Shown piece after piece: positions 57,058 to 64,000 of a stretch of 64,000 nt of DNA; positions within the stretch are counted from its first letter, which is position 1; each line of letters starts with the position of its first letter. The position numbers were made by a program, and so were the translations under genes. The notes beneath the pieces were generated by a model. It was given only the letters and a program-made list of their open reading frames with translations. It was not told where the DNA came from and searched no databases. The stretch is from contig NZ_JAJMPA010000001.1 in assembly GCF_020991475.1 (NCBI RefSeq), forward strand, positions 2,170,001 to 2,234,000, written 5' to 3'. The stretch is from Pedobacter sp. MC2016-14 (GTDB lineage: Bacteria; Bacteroidota; Bacteroidia; Sphingobacteriales; Sphingobacteriaceae).

Positions 57058-59466
57058 TTAAAATTTATAACTGATGCTTCCAGCTACTGTTCTGGGTTGC
57101 ATAGGCTCAAGTGTAGTCCAGCCTTGATAATAATCTTTATCAGTTAGATTGTTTACTTTCAGAGCAAAATTGAATGGGCCTGTTGCATAAGAAACCGATG
57201 CATTCAAAACGGTATTAGATGGTAATGTAAATACACCTACTATACGATCATTTACAATCATGTTTTTACCCTGATAATTTCCACCGAAGCCAAAGCCAAG
57301 ACCTTTAACGGTGCCTGTCATGATTTTGTAGCTTAACCATGCATTTGCTAAATTTTCAGGGCCAGCACCTACATATCTTCGGCCTTCTGCTGTAGTACCG
57401 GTATTGGTTAACTTATTTTTGTTTTTTGTATAACTAGCTATGATATTAAAACCAGGAAATGGATTTGCGGTGATTTGTGCATCAAAACCTTTACTGTATT
57501 GATTACCACCTTGTGAAAAATCAATGTCTGCAGTACCTGATAAGCTTAGTATTGTATTTGAAACTTTAATATTATAATAACTTAAAGAGCCTGATAGCTT
57601 GCCGTCAAATAAATCACTTTTAATACCGGCTTCCCATTGATTAGCTTGCTCCGGATCAAATGTTTTTACTCCTGCAATGCCACTAATAACCGTATTTCTT
57701 GGGGCAGCATTTTTAAATCCGTTCATGTAATTACCAAAAACGGATAGTTGATCTTTCAATACCTGGTATACCAAGCCAAACTTTGGGGAAACAGCAGTTT
57801 GACCATATTTGCTAGCTGCTGGATTGCTTAAGCCACTGTTTTGAAAACGGTCAATGCGGACACTTGCCATACCGGAAAGTTCCGGCGTGAAGTTAATGAC
57901 GTCCGAAATATAAGCGCTGTAAATATCTTGGGCAATCCTTGTTGGAGCTGCTGCGCTACCAAGGCCAGCAATTGCTGCATCAACCCCCTGGCGCGTTAAG
58001 TTTCCTGTGTTCGTTCCTGCGGGCCCTAAAGTTATAGCACCAACAGGAGCATATCCAGAACTGCTGTTTAATACAGTGCGGTTAAAATAATCTAACCCAG
58101 CTACTACACGATTGCGTAAGCCACCTATGGAGAAATCGCCGATAAAGTTTTGTTGAATATCAGTTGTTTGAGTAGTAGAATTCTGGTCACTGATCAGCCT
58201 ATTGAAAATACCTGTTCCTAAAGGGTTTGGGCCAGCAGTTGCTGATTCAAATAAGTAGGAATAAAAACCATCAGCTTGGGCAGATCCTCTGGAAACAATG
58301 GTCTGAGAGTTCCAGTCCTCAGATATTTTCCAATTCATTTGTGCTTGCACTGAAATAACAGGAGTTTTTATGGTGATGTCGTTACTGGTGTAAGATTTAT
58401 TAGGATTGTATCCCAATTGCTCCAGGCTGGTGCTTTTTAAGGCTACAGATCTGTTAAAAAATAACATGGTAGGATTGGTGCCCTCAGCGCTTAAAAACTG
58501 CGCATTCAGCAAGAATGAAACTTTATCGTTCAGTTTGTAAGCAAGGGAAGGTGCGAAAAATCTGGTTTTAGAAAAACCAGCGTCCTGCCAGCTATTTTGA
58601 TCTGTATAAGCTGCATTAACCCTTAATAATAGTTTGCCTTCCGCATCCAAAGGTGCATTTACATCAGCGGTAAGTCGATTTAAGCCGTAACTTCCTGCCG
58701 TGTAAGTCACTTCTGTTGCCGCAACCGCAAAAGGTTGTTTAGTAACTGTGTTAATCAAACCACCGTAAGAAACTACAGAGCTACCAAATAAAGTACCTGA
58801 TGGACCTTTGACAACTTCAATTCGTTCCACATTTGACACATCCAGGCTTCCATTGGTTAATCCAGGTAATCCATTAACCAAGGTGGGCTGTACAGCAAAA
58901 CCTCTTAAAGAGAAGTAACCAGCACCATCACTACCACGGCCTGTAGAAGACCATAATTTATTTAAGCCCGGTGCATTTTTAAGAGCGTCATCATAACTTG
59001 TAATTACTTGGTCAGCCAATAATTCTTTGGAGATCACGGAATATACCTGAGGGTTTTCCAAGTTATTTAAGGGCATTTTAGCCACATACTGGCTTTTTTT
59101 ATTTGTGAATTTGTTTTTACCAGTAGATACATTCACCTCCTGCAATTGTGCAAAATTCGCAGAGATGGTAAAATCTGCTGATGCTGTGCCTTTTGCAGTT
59201 ACAGTTACACTTTCTTCATGTGTTTGTAAGCCAATAGCCGTCGCTTTTAGCGTGTATGTTCCTGGTTTTACATTACCAATCTTATACTCTCCGTACTCAT
59301 TGGTCGAAGCCCCCAGAGAAGTGCCTACAATCCGTACAGAAATATTTTCAGCAGGTTTGCCGTCTAGGGTTAGTACTTTGCCCTTTACTGTCCCGTTTTG
59401 TTGTGCGTAAGAATTGAGCCCGAACAGTAGGCAGCAAAGCACCAAGCAGAGTAGTTTTCTTTTCAT
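57058..59466 (-). CDS. TonB-dependent siderophore receptor
   Basis: An 802-residue outer-membrane receptor with a signal sequence (about 1-21), carboxypeptidase-regulatory-like domain (about 26-105), plug domain (about 125-245; GPSGTLFGSSVVSYGGLINTVTKQP) and barrel ending RTVAGSISYKF. Features of the siderophore class are ALKNAPGLNKLWSSTGRGSDGAGYFSLRGF in the plug and the late KDYYQGW stretch. A 6-bp dyad lies at its promoter region (59502-59516). The PepSY gene follows on the same strand. Confidence 0.92.
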   Translation of the reverse strand: MKRKLLCLVLCCLLFGLNSYAQQNGTVKGKVLTLDGKPAENISVRIVGTSLGASTNEYGEYKIGNVKPGTYTLKATAIGLQTHEESVTVTAKGTASADFTISANFAQLQEVNVSTGKNKFTNKKSQYVAKMPLNNLENPQVYSVISKELLADQVITSYDDALKNAPGLNKLWSSTGRGSDGAGYFSLRGFAVQPTLVNGLPGLTNGSLDVSNVERIEVVKGPSGTLFGSSVVSYGGLINTVTKQPFAVAATEVTYTAGSYGLNRLTADVNAPLDAEGKLLLRVNAAYTDQNSWQDAGFSKTRFFAPSLAYKLNDKVSFLLNAQFLSAEGTNPTMLFFNRSVALKSTSLEQLGYNPNKSYTSNDITIKTPVISVQAQMNWKISEDWNSQTIVSRGSAQADGFYSYLFESATAGPNPLGTGIFNRLISDQNSTTQTTDIQQNFIGDFSIGGLRNRVVAGLDYFNRTVLNSSSGYAPVGAITLGPAGTNTGNLTRQGVDAAIAGLGSAAAPTRIAQDIYSAYISDVINFTPELSGMASVRIDRFQNSGLSNPAASKYGQTAVSPKFGLVYQVLKDQLSVFGNYMNGFKNAAPRNTVISGIAGVKTFDPEQANQWEAGIKSDLFDGKLSGSLSYYNIKVSNTILSLSGTADIDFSQGGNQYSKGFDAQITANPFPGFNIIASYTKNKNKLTNTGTTAEGRRYVGAGPENLANAWLSYKIMTGTVKGLGFGFGGNYQGKNMIVNDRIVGVFTLPSNTVLNASVSYATGPFNFALKVNNLTDKDYYQGWTTLEPMQPRTVAGSISYKF

Positions 59467-59501
59467 TTTTCTTATTTGGATTTAATCTAATTTGCCACCA
59501 A

Positions 59502-59516
59502 AGTAATAATATTACT
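59502..59516. promoter_or_regulatory. Short dyad upstream of the siderophore receptor
   Basis: AGTAAT (59502-59507) and ATTACT (59511-59516) surround AAT, 36-50 nt before the receptor start at 59466. The position suits an iron-responsive operator, but no family can be assigned from this short site. Confidence 0.35.
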
Positions 59517-59646
59517 GTTACAAAAGCAAATTATTTTTAATAAATCTAAATAGATAGAGTGATGATTTTTCTAAATACTGATTTGTTTGTCAGGTGTTTG
59601 TGTGGTTTGTGAATTTAATTATGTACATATCGGAAAATATACAAAC

Positions 59647-59669
59647 TAAAAAGGCTCCTAACGGAGCCC
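59647..59669 (-). terminator. Rho-independent terminator after the histone H1-like gene
   Basis: GGCTCC (59653-59658) pairs with GGAGCC (59663-59668) around TAAC. On the minus strand a T run (59652-59648) follows. It lies 23 nt beyond the stop. Confidence 0.8.
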
Positions 59670-59691
59670 TTTTCCTAAAAACACCGAAGTG

Positions 59692-59868
59692 TTACTTTTT
59701 GCTTTTCTTTTCAGAGATTTCAGTTCTGATGTCTTGAGCAATTGTTTTAGCCTGTTGCATCACACCTCTAACTCTTGTTCCTGCAGCCTTGTTACCTTTG
59801 GTGTAAAAAGCTGTGAAGTCTGCTTCAGCAGCAGCAACAAGCTCTTTCAATTCCTTAAATTTGTCCAT
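59692..59868 (-). CDS. Histone H1-like (Hc1 family) small basic protein
   Basis: A 58-residue ORF read from ATG 59868. It begins MDKFKELKELVAAAEADF and contains YTKGNKAAGTRVRGVMQQ, then a short helix and the Lys-rich end ISEKKSKK. Size, helix content and the KGNKAAGTRVR segment match the small Hc1/histone H1-like DNA-associated proteins of Bacteroidota. It has its own promoter-like site and terminator, so it is a single-gene unit. A DNA-binding role is family knowledge, not visible directly. Confidence 0.85.
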   Translation of the reverse strand: MDKFKELKELVAAAEADFTAFYTKGNKAAGTRVRGVMQQAKTIAQDIRTEISEKKSKK

Positions 59869-59895
59869 GTTGTTTGGTTTTTTATTAATAATTGC

Positions 59896-59939
59896 CTAAT
59901 ATAAAATGGATTAACTTATTTTGCAACAGTAATGTTGCA
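59896..59939 (-). promoter_or_regulatory. Candidate promoter with overlapping dyad for the histone H1-like gene
   Basis: The minus strand has TTG (59926-59924), a 20-nt spacer and TATATTAG (59903-59896), one mismatch from TAnnTTTG. A perfect dyad, TGCAACA (59922-59928) and TGTTGCA (59933-59939), separated by GTAA, covers the -33 element. Confidence 0.45.
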
Positions 59940-60120
59940 TTTTTGAGTATACATTTTTATATTATTTTTATTTTGAGCAACAATTACGCCAGAATATGGT
60001 GTTAAGGTGTGCTAGATTAGATTTTGGTGCGTGCACTAAAATTGAAGGGAGGTTTCACGGAACATAAAAGTGTGGCAACCAAATAGCAGTCGGAAAACGA
60101 GCGCATCAAACACGTTATTT
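59940..60120. other. Intergenic stretch without recognisable gene
   Basis: AT-rich sequence upstream of the repeat cluster. No ORF with a sensible start and composition, and no strong hairpin, is seen. Confidence 0.4.
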
Positions 60121-60128
60121 TTACCTGT

Positions 60129-60172
60129 TCTATACGAGCTCTATACGAGGTCTATACGAGCTCTATACGTGT
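60129..60172. repeat. Four tandem 11-bp repeats (TCTATACGAGC type)
   Basis: Units at 60129-60139, 60140-60150, 60151-60161 and 60162-60172 read TCTATACGAGC, TCTATACGAGG, TCTATACGAGC and TCTATACGTGT. The 11-bp period is close to one helical turn. No unique spacers exist, so this is not a CRISPR. Confidence 0.9.
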
Positions 60173-60233
60173 TCCTTAATAATAACCTCCCTGCAAATAT
60201 AGTGTTGTATCTATCTACGGTCTTTCTAGAAAT

Positions 60234-60407
60234 CCTTGGAGTAACCCCGGAGAAACCCGGAGGTAAGTCGAAGGTTTTACTGCTCTTTAAGCGTAGTTTG
60301 AGCGTAGTATCATCGGTGTTTGCTCGACTCTAACCGAAGAAATGCCGAAGAAATTCCATATGAAATGCGATGCAATCTTCCGGTTACCTTCGAATTTACC
60401 TTTGACT
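60234..60407. repeat. Further 11-12 bp tandem duplications
   Basis: Several unrelated words are each duplicated in tandem: CCTTGGAGTAA/CCCCGGAGAAA/CCCGGAGGTAA (60234-60266, looser), AGCGTAGTTTG/AGCGTAGTATC (60290-60311), CCGAAGAAATG/CCGAAGAAATT (60334-60355), and TTACCTTCGAAT/TTACCTTTGACT (60384-60407, 12 bp). Confidence 0.75.
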
Positions 60408-60453
60408 TATCTTAGTCTTTCCGTGTAATGTCTAATTATTGCATGCAATTGGG

Positions 60454-60461
60454 TATTTTTG
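60454..60461 (+). promoter_or_regulatory. -7 box of gap, giving a near-leaderless mRNA
   Basis: TATTTTTG, a full TAnnTTTG match, ends 4 nt before the gap ATG (60466). Transcription is expected to begin at or very near the start codon. No -33 TTG is clear. Confidence 0.5.
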
Positions 60462-60465
60462 CAGA

Positions 60466-61470
60466 ATGAATATTGCAATTAATGGTTTTGGTAGAATTGG
60501 CCGTATTTTTTTGCGTACTGCGCTTGAAAAAGGACTTCATATTGTAGCTATAAATGACTTAACAGATCCCGCTACATTGGCTCATCTGTTTAAGTATGAT
60601 ACCGTACACAGGGGTTTCAAAGGCACAGTTTCTTATGATGCAGACTCCCTAATCATCAACGGTAATAAGATCCGGGTCTTATCTGTTCCGAATCCTGAAG
60701 AATTACCATGGGCGGCATTAAATATTGATCTTGTACTCGAAGCTACAGGTAAATATACCAGCAGGAAAGGAGCTGAAAAACACTTAAAAGCAGGGGCGGG
60801 GCAGGTGCTCATTTCCGCGCCTTCGGCAGATCATGATATTCCAATGGTGGTATTGGGCGTCAATGATGATATCATAGATCTTTCTTCTCCGATCTTATCC
60901 AATGCTTCCTGTACCACCAATAATGTAGCGCCAATGGTAAAAATCCTTGATGACAATTGGGGAATTCTGGATGGTTACATTACAACCATACATTCTATGA
61001 CTGGCGACCAGAGCCTTCACGATGCACCACATAAAGATTTACGCAGGGCAAGGGCTGCCTCGGCTTCTATTATTCCTACAAGTACGGGAGCGGCAAAAGC
61101 CATTACACATATCTTTCCGCACCTGGATGGTAAACTTGGGGGGGCAGGAATCCGCGTTCCGGTATTGAACGGCTCTTTAACTGATTTTACCTGCATTCTT
61201 AAGAAAGAAACCACTATCGAGGAGATTAATAAAGCGTTTAAAAATGCTTCTGAAACCAATATGAGTAATATTTTAGAATATACTGCAGATCCAATTGTAT
61301 CCGTAGATATTCTAGATAACCCGCATTCCTGTATTTTCGACAGCCTGCTTACATCCATTGTTGGTGATCTCGTGAAAGTAGTGGGCTGGTATGATAACGA
61401 ATCTGGTTATTCTGCCAGACTAGTGAACGTGGTGGAGAAAATAGCTATATTTGGTGCTGTACATAACTAA
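60466..61470 (+). CDS. gap: Glyceraldehyde-3-phosphate dehydrogenase, type I
   Basis: A 334-residue glycolytic enzyme. The NAD site is INGFGRIGR with Asp 31 in AINDLTD, which favours NAD+. The catalytic Cys 149 is in NASCTTN and the His in TTIHSMTGDQ. The frame opens at TTG 60439, but ATG 60466 starts the standard MNIAINGFGRIGR and follows the -7 box. pgk begins 18 nt downstream, so the two form a lower-glycolysis pair. Confidence 0.97.
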   Translation: MNIAINGFGRIGRIFLRTALEKGLHIVAINDLTDPATLAHLFKYDTVHRGFKGTVSYDADSLIINGNKIRVLSVPNPEELPWAALNIDLVLEATGKYTSRKGAEKHLKAGAGQVLISAPSADHDIPMVVLGVNDDIIDLSSPILSNASCTTNNVAPMVKILDDNWGILDGYITTIHSMTGDQSLHDAPHKDLRRARAASASIIPTSTGAAKAITHIFPHLDGKLGGAGIRVPVLNGSLTDFTCILKKETTIEEINKAFKNASETNMSNILEYTADPIVSVDILDNPHSCIFDSLLTSIVGDLVKVVGWYDNESGYSARLVNVVEKIAIFGAVHN

Positions 61471-61488
61471 TAGAATAGAAAAAAGGAT

Positions 61489-62679
61489 ATGAATACAATA
61501 GATCAATGCAATTTTAAAGATAAGAAAGCGCTCATCAGGGTAGATTTTAACGTGCCTTTGGATAAGAGCTTTAACATTACTGATGATAAAAGGATGCGTG
61601 CAGCTTTGCCAACAATCACCAAAATTTTAAACGATGGTGGTGCTGTGGTGTTGATGTCTCATTTGGGTCGTCCTAAAGGCGGTCCGGAAGATAAATATTC
61701 TTTAAAACACATTTTAGGTGATCTATCGCGGATGCTGGATCTGGAAGTTAAGTTTGCAGACGATTGCATTGGTGCTGAGGCGGTTAAAAAAGCTGCAAAT
61801 TTGTTGCCTGGTGATGTATTGCTTTTAGAAAACCTTCGTTTTTATCCAGAAGAGGAAAAAGGCGATGTGGCTTTTGCAGAGAAACTAGCTAAACTTGGTA
61901 ATGTATATGTAAATGACGCATTTGGTACTGCGCATCGTGCACATGCCTCTACAGCAGTTATTGCTCAGTTTTTCCCAGATAATAAATACTTCGGTTACTT
62001 GATGGCCGAAGAATTGAAAAATGCAGAGAAGGTAAACCACGGTGCAGTAAAACCTTTTACAGCCATTATGGGTGGAGCTAAAGTTTCTGATAAAATTTTA
62101 TTGATTGAAAGTTTGCTGGATAAAGTAGATAACCTGATTATTGGTGGTGGAATGGCTTATACTTTTGCTAAAGCACAGGGTGGCGAAATCGGTACTTCTT
62201 TATTAGAGGCTGATCGTATGGAGCTTTGTCTTGAATTGCTGGAGAAAGCCAAATCTAAAGGCGTAAATTTAATTTTACCAGTAGATACCGTTATTGCTGA
62301 TAAGTTTGATAACGAGGCACAAAAAGATGTGGTAGATACAGGAACCATTCCGGCAGATTGGATGGGTCTGGATATTGGTCCTAAAACCATTAAACTTTTC
62401 TCTGATGTCATTGCTAACTCTAAAACTTTGCTTTGGAATGGTCCAATGGGTGTTTTTGAAATGGCGAACTTTGAGCATGGAACACGCGCTGTTGCAGATG
62501 CAGTGGTTGCAGCAACGGCTGCCGGGGCTTTCTCATTAATCGGTGGCGGAGATTCTGCTGCTGCAATTGCCAAATTTGGTTTGGAAGATGAAGTAAGTTA
62601 CGTATCTACAGGTGGCGGTGCATTGCTGGAATACATGGAAGGTAAGGAGTTACCTGGTGTAAAGGCAGTTAATTCTTAG
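61489..62679 (+). CDS. pgk: Phosphoglycerate kinase
   Basis: A 396-residue enzyme transferring phosphate from 1,3-bisphosphoglycerate to ADP. Motifs: RVDFNVPLD (N-terminal substrate arginine), [30 protein letters not shown] and the ATP-site [13 protein letters not shown]. It ends shortly before a strong terminator at 62712-62748. Confidence 0.98.
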   Translation: MNTIDQCNFKDKKALIRVDFNVPLDKSFNITDDKRMRAALPTITKILNDGGAVVLMSHLGRPKGGPEDKYSLKHILGDLSRMLDLEVKFADDCIGAEAVKKAANLLPGDVLLLENLRFYPEEEKGDVAFAEKLAKLGNVYVNDAFGTAHRAHASTAVIAQFFPDNKYFGYLMAEELKNAEKVNHGAVKPFTAIMGGAKVSDKILLIESLLDKVDNLIIGGGMAYTFAKAQGGEIGTSLLEADRMELCLELLEKAKSKGVNLILPVDTVIADKFDNEAQKDVVDTGTIPADWMGLDIGPKTIKLFSDVIANSKTLLWNGPMGVFEMANFEHGTRAVADAVVAATAAGAFSLIGGGDSAAAIAKFGLEDEVSYVSTGGGALLEYMEGKELPGVKAVNS

Positions 62680-62711
62680 CTGAACTTCAGATAATTTATA
62701 ATTTTTTTGAG

Positions 62712-62748
62712 TCAGGCATCCTTGTTTTAGGGATGCCTGATTTTTTTT
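62712..62748 (+). terminator. Rho-independent terminator of gap-pgk
   Basis: TCAGGCATCC (62712-62721) pairs exactly with GGATGCCTGA (62731-62740), 9-nt loop, followed by eight T (62741-62748). Confidence 0.92.
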
Positions 62749-62822
62749 ACCACTTTTAAATCGTTGTTTTTACTATCAAAAATGCACTTTTTTCCCTTCA
62801 AAAATTATGTTGAAAACTTTTT

Positions 62823-62853
62823 GTGGGGGAATGTGGTAAAAAGTGGTAGAAGT
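62823..62853 (+). promoter_or_regulatory. MraZ-type operator: three 10-bp direct repeats
   Basis: TGGGG (62824-62828), TGGTA (62834-62838) and TGGTA (62844-62848) recur with an exact 10-bp period, each preceded by G, 40-70 bp before mraZ. This fits the TGGKN-N5 repeat type bound by MraZ, implying autoregulation of the division cluster. A reverse copy, TACCACTTTT, lies at 62748-62757. Confidence 0.75.
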
Positions 62854-62891
62854 ATCTAATTTTACACTACATAAAAAGTGTAGAAATAGAA

Positions 62892-63368
62892 ATGGTTCAA
62901 CTATTAGGAGAATTTGATTGTAAGTTAGATGCGAAAGGTCGCCTTATGGTGCCTTCGAGTCTAAAAAAGCAATTGCCTGATGTTGAGCAAGAGGGACTTG
63001 TGATCAATAGGGGTTTTGAGAAGCACCTGGTTATTTATCCTAAAAAAGTATGGGAATCTATAGTTGAAGAGCTTAGTAAGCTGAATCCATACGAACCAAA
63101 AACACGAGAGTTTATCAGGTATTTTACCCGTGGCGCTACGGAATTGACACTTGATGCTGCTGGTCGGGTCAATTTACCCAACTCCTTATTGGAATCTGTG
63201 GGTATTTCTAACAACACAGAATTGATACTGGCATGCCAGTTTGATAAAATAGAAGTTTGGAGCAAATCTGCTTACGAAGCTTTATTTGATAAAGAGCCGG
63301 AAAATTTCGCGGCGCTTGCAGCAGAGGTAATGGGTAATAAAATGAGGGGGATAGGCGATGGAAAATAA
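62892..63368 (+). CDS. mraZ: Transcriptional regulator MraZ
   Basis: A 158-residue protein with two SpoVT-AbrB-like domains, each with its signature: DAKGRLMVPSSLKKQL (about 14-29) and DAAGRVNLPNSLLES (about 91-105). MraZ binds repeats at its own promoter and heads the division/cell-wall (dcw) cluster. rsmH overlaps its 3' end by 11 nt in another frame, the usual order. Confidence 0.96.
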   Translation: MVQLLGEFDCKLDAKGRLMVPSSLKKQLPDVEQEGLVINRGFEKHLVIYPKKVWESIVEELSKLNPYEPKTREFIRYFTRGATELTLDAAGRVNLPNSLLESVGISNNTELILACQFDKIEVWSKSAYEALFDKEPENFAALAAEVMGNKMRGIGDGK

Positions 63369-64000
63369 TTACCACATTCCGGTGTTATTGAAAGAATGTA
63401 TTGATGGATTGAACATTAATCCAGATGGGGTATATGTTGATGTTACCTTTGGTGGTGGCGGACATTCTAAAGAAATTCTTAAGCATTTGTCGCCTAAGGG
63501 CGTACTGATTGCATTTGATCAGGATCCTGATGCCCAGCGTAATAAGATAGATGATTCCCGCTTTTTATTTGTAGATCAAAATTTTGCTTTTCTAAAAAAC
63601 AACTTAAGGTTACTGGGATACAAACAGGTGGATGGTATCCTGGCTGATCTTGGCGTGTCATCTCATCAATTCAATGAACCTGAGAGAGGATTTTCTACGC
63701 GTTTCGAATCAGTTTTGGATATGCGCATGGACAAACAAGGTAGTCTTACCGCTGCTGAAGTTTTAAATACGTATGAGGAAGATAAGCTTCATAAAATCTT
63801 TGGGATTTACGGAGAGGTTAAAAATGCGAAATCTCTGGCCAAAGCGGTAGTTACTTCTAGAACAGTGCGTCCAATTGTGACGCTTGCAGACTTTAAGACT
63901 GCTGTAGCAGCACATATTCCTAAAGGAAAAGAACATAAGTATATGGCGCAGGTCTTTCAGGCTCTGCGGATAGAGGTGAACCAGGAGATTGACGTGTTGG
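63358..64000 (+). CDS. rsmH: 16S rRNA (cytosine-1402 N4) methyltransferase, 5' part
   Basis: The first 214 codons of RsmH (MraW) lie in the window; the gene runs off the right edge. Start ATG 63358 gives MENNYHIPVLLKECIDGL. Motif I VDVTFGGGGHSKEIL, acidic FDQDPDA, DGILADLGVSSHQ and ERGFSTRF all match the family. The enzyme methylates 16S rRNA at the P site. Confidence 0.97.
   Translation, partial: MENNYHIPVLLKECIDGLNINPDGVYVDVTFGGGGHSKEILKHLSPKGVLIAFDQDPDAQRNKIDDSRFLFVDQNFAFLKNNLRLLGYKQVDGILADLGVSSHQFNEPERGFSTRFESVLDMRMDKQGSLTAAEVLNTYEEDKLHKIFGIYGEVKNAKSLAKAVVTSRTVRPIVTLADFKTAVAAHIPKGKEHKYMAQVFQALRIEVNQEIDVL

Noticed and set aside
59689..59904. A 71-codon + strand reading frame
   Set aside because: It is the antisense shadow of the histone H1-like gene, which has its own start, promoter-like site and terminator on the minus strand.
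60129..60172. Possible CRISPR array
   Set aside because: The 11-bp units are directly adjacent with no spacers, far shorter than CRISPR repeats, and no cas genes are present.
60070..60333. An 87-codon + strand reading frame across the repeat cluster
   Set aside because: It runs through non-coding tandem duplications with 11-bp period (not a multiple of three) and has no coding character.
60439..60465. N-terminal extension of gap from a TTG
   Set aside because: It would place the -7 promoter box inside the coding region; ATG 60466 starts the conserved cofactor motif.

Overview
The window looks like a chromosomal piece of a Bacteroidota organism, most likely Sphingobacteriaceae and close to Pedobacter. 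This is judged from gene content and style, not from a search. The pointers are a SusC/SusD pair, two ECF sigma/anti-sigma pairs, DUF4374 lipoproteins, a GldF-GldG-type fusion, a short F1 epsilon subunit, low GC, and promoter-like sites of the Bacteroidota type (TTG, 19-20 nt, TAnnTTTG).

Layout. 1-6.3 kb (+): end of hemL, a histidine kinase/response regulator pair, a small TPR-like membrane protein, hemE, hemJ, two predicted envelope proteins and a small lipoprotein. 6.3-9.2 kb (-): an orphan ABC ATPase and a DUF4153 membrane protein. 9.5-22.7 kb (+): ECF sigma, FecR anti-sigma, SusC (with STN domain), SusD, a small lipoprotein, a TlpA-type thioredoxin, a GldA-like ATPase, a fused GldF-GldG-like permease; then, after a terminator, an amidohydrolase and a cupin. 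22.7-32.5 kb (-): an apparent seven-gene operon with ECF sigma, short anti-sigma, DUF4374 lipoprotein, TonB receptor, DUF4374 lipoprotein, PepSY membrane protein and TonB receptor, probably for metal-chelate uptake. 32.6-47.7 kb (-): a large branched-chain amino acid operon in the order ilvE, ilvD, ilvB, ilvN, ilvC, leuC, methyltransferase, leuD, ModF-like ABC protein, leuB, leuA, ilvA. 47.9-49.7 kb (-): atpD-atpC. 50-55.4 kb: RmlD-like reductase (+), obg, adk, tRNA-Arg and a peroxiredoxin (-), a lipoprotein (+), a class III aminotransferase (-). 55.4-59.5 kb (-): PepSY protein and TonB siderophore receptor. 59.7 kb (-): a 58-residue histone H1-like gene. 60.4-62.7 kb (+): gap-pgk. 62.8-64 kb (+): start of the division/cell-wall cluster, mraZ-rsmH.

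The strongest regulatory observation is a complete transcription attenuator ahead of ilvE. A 28-residue leader peptide rich in Val, Ile and Leu codons is followed by mutually exclusive antiterminator and terminator hairpins with exact 8-base complementarity. It would couple the whole ilv-leu operon to charging of branched-chain tRNAs. Other unexplained structure includes a cluster of 11-12 bp tandem duplications upstream of gap, several perfect dyads at putative promoters, and an ECF-linked uptake operon whose receptors lack the signalling domain that normally talks to the anti-sigma factor.
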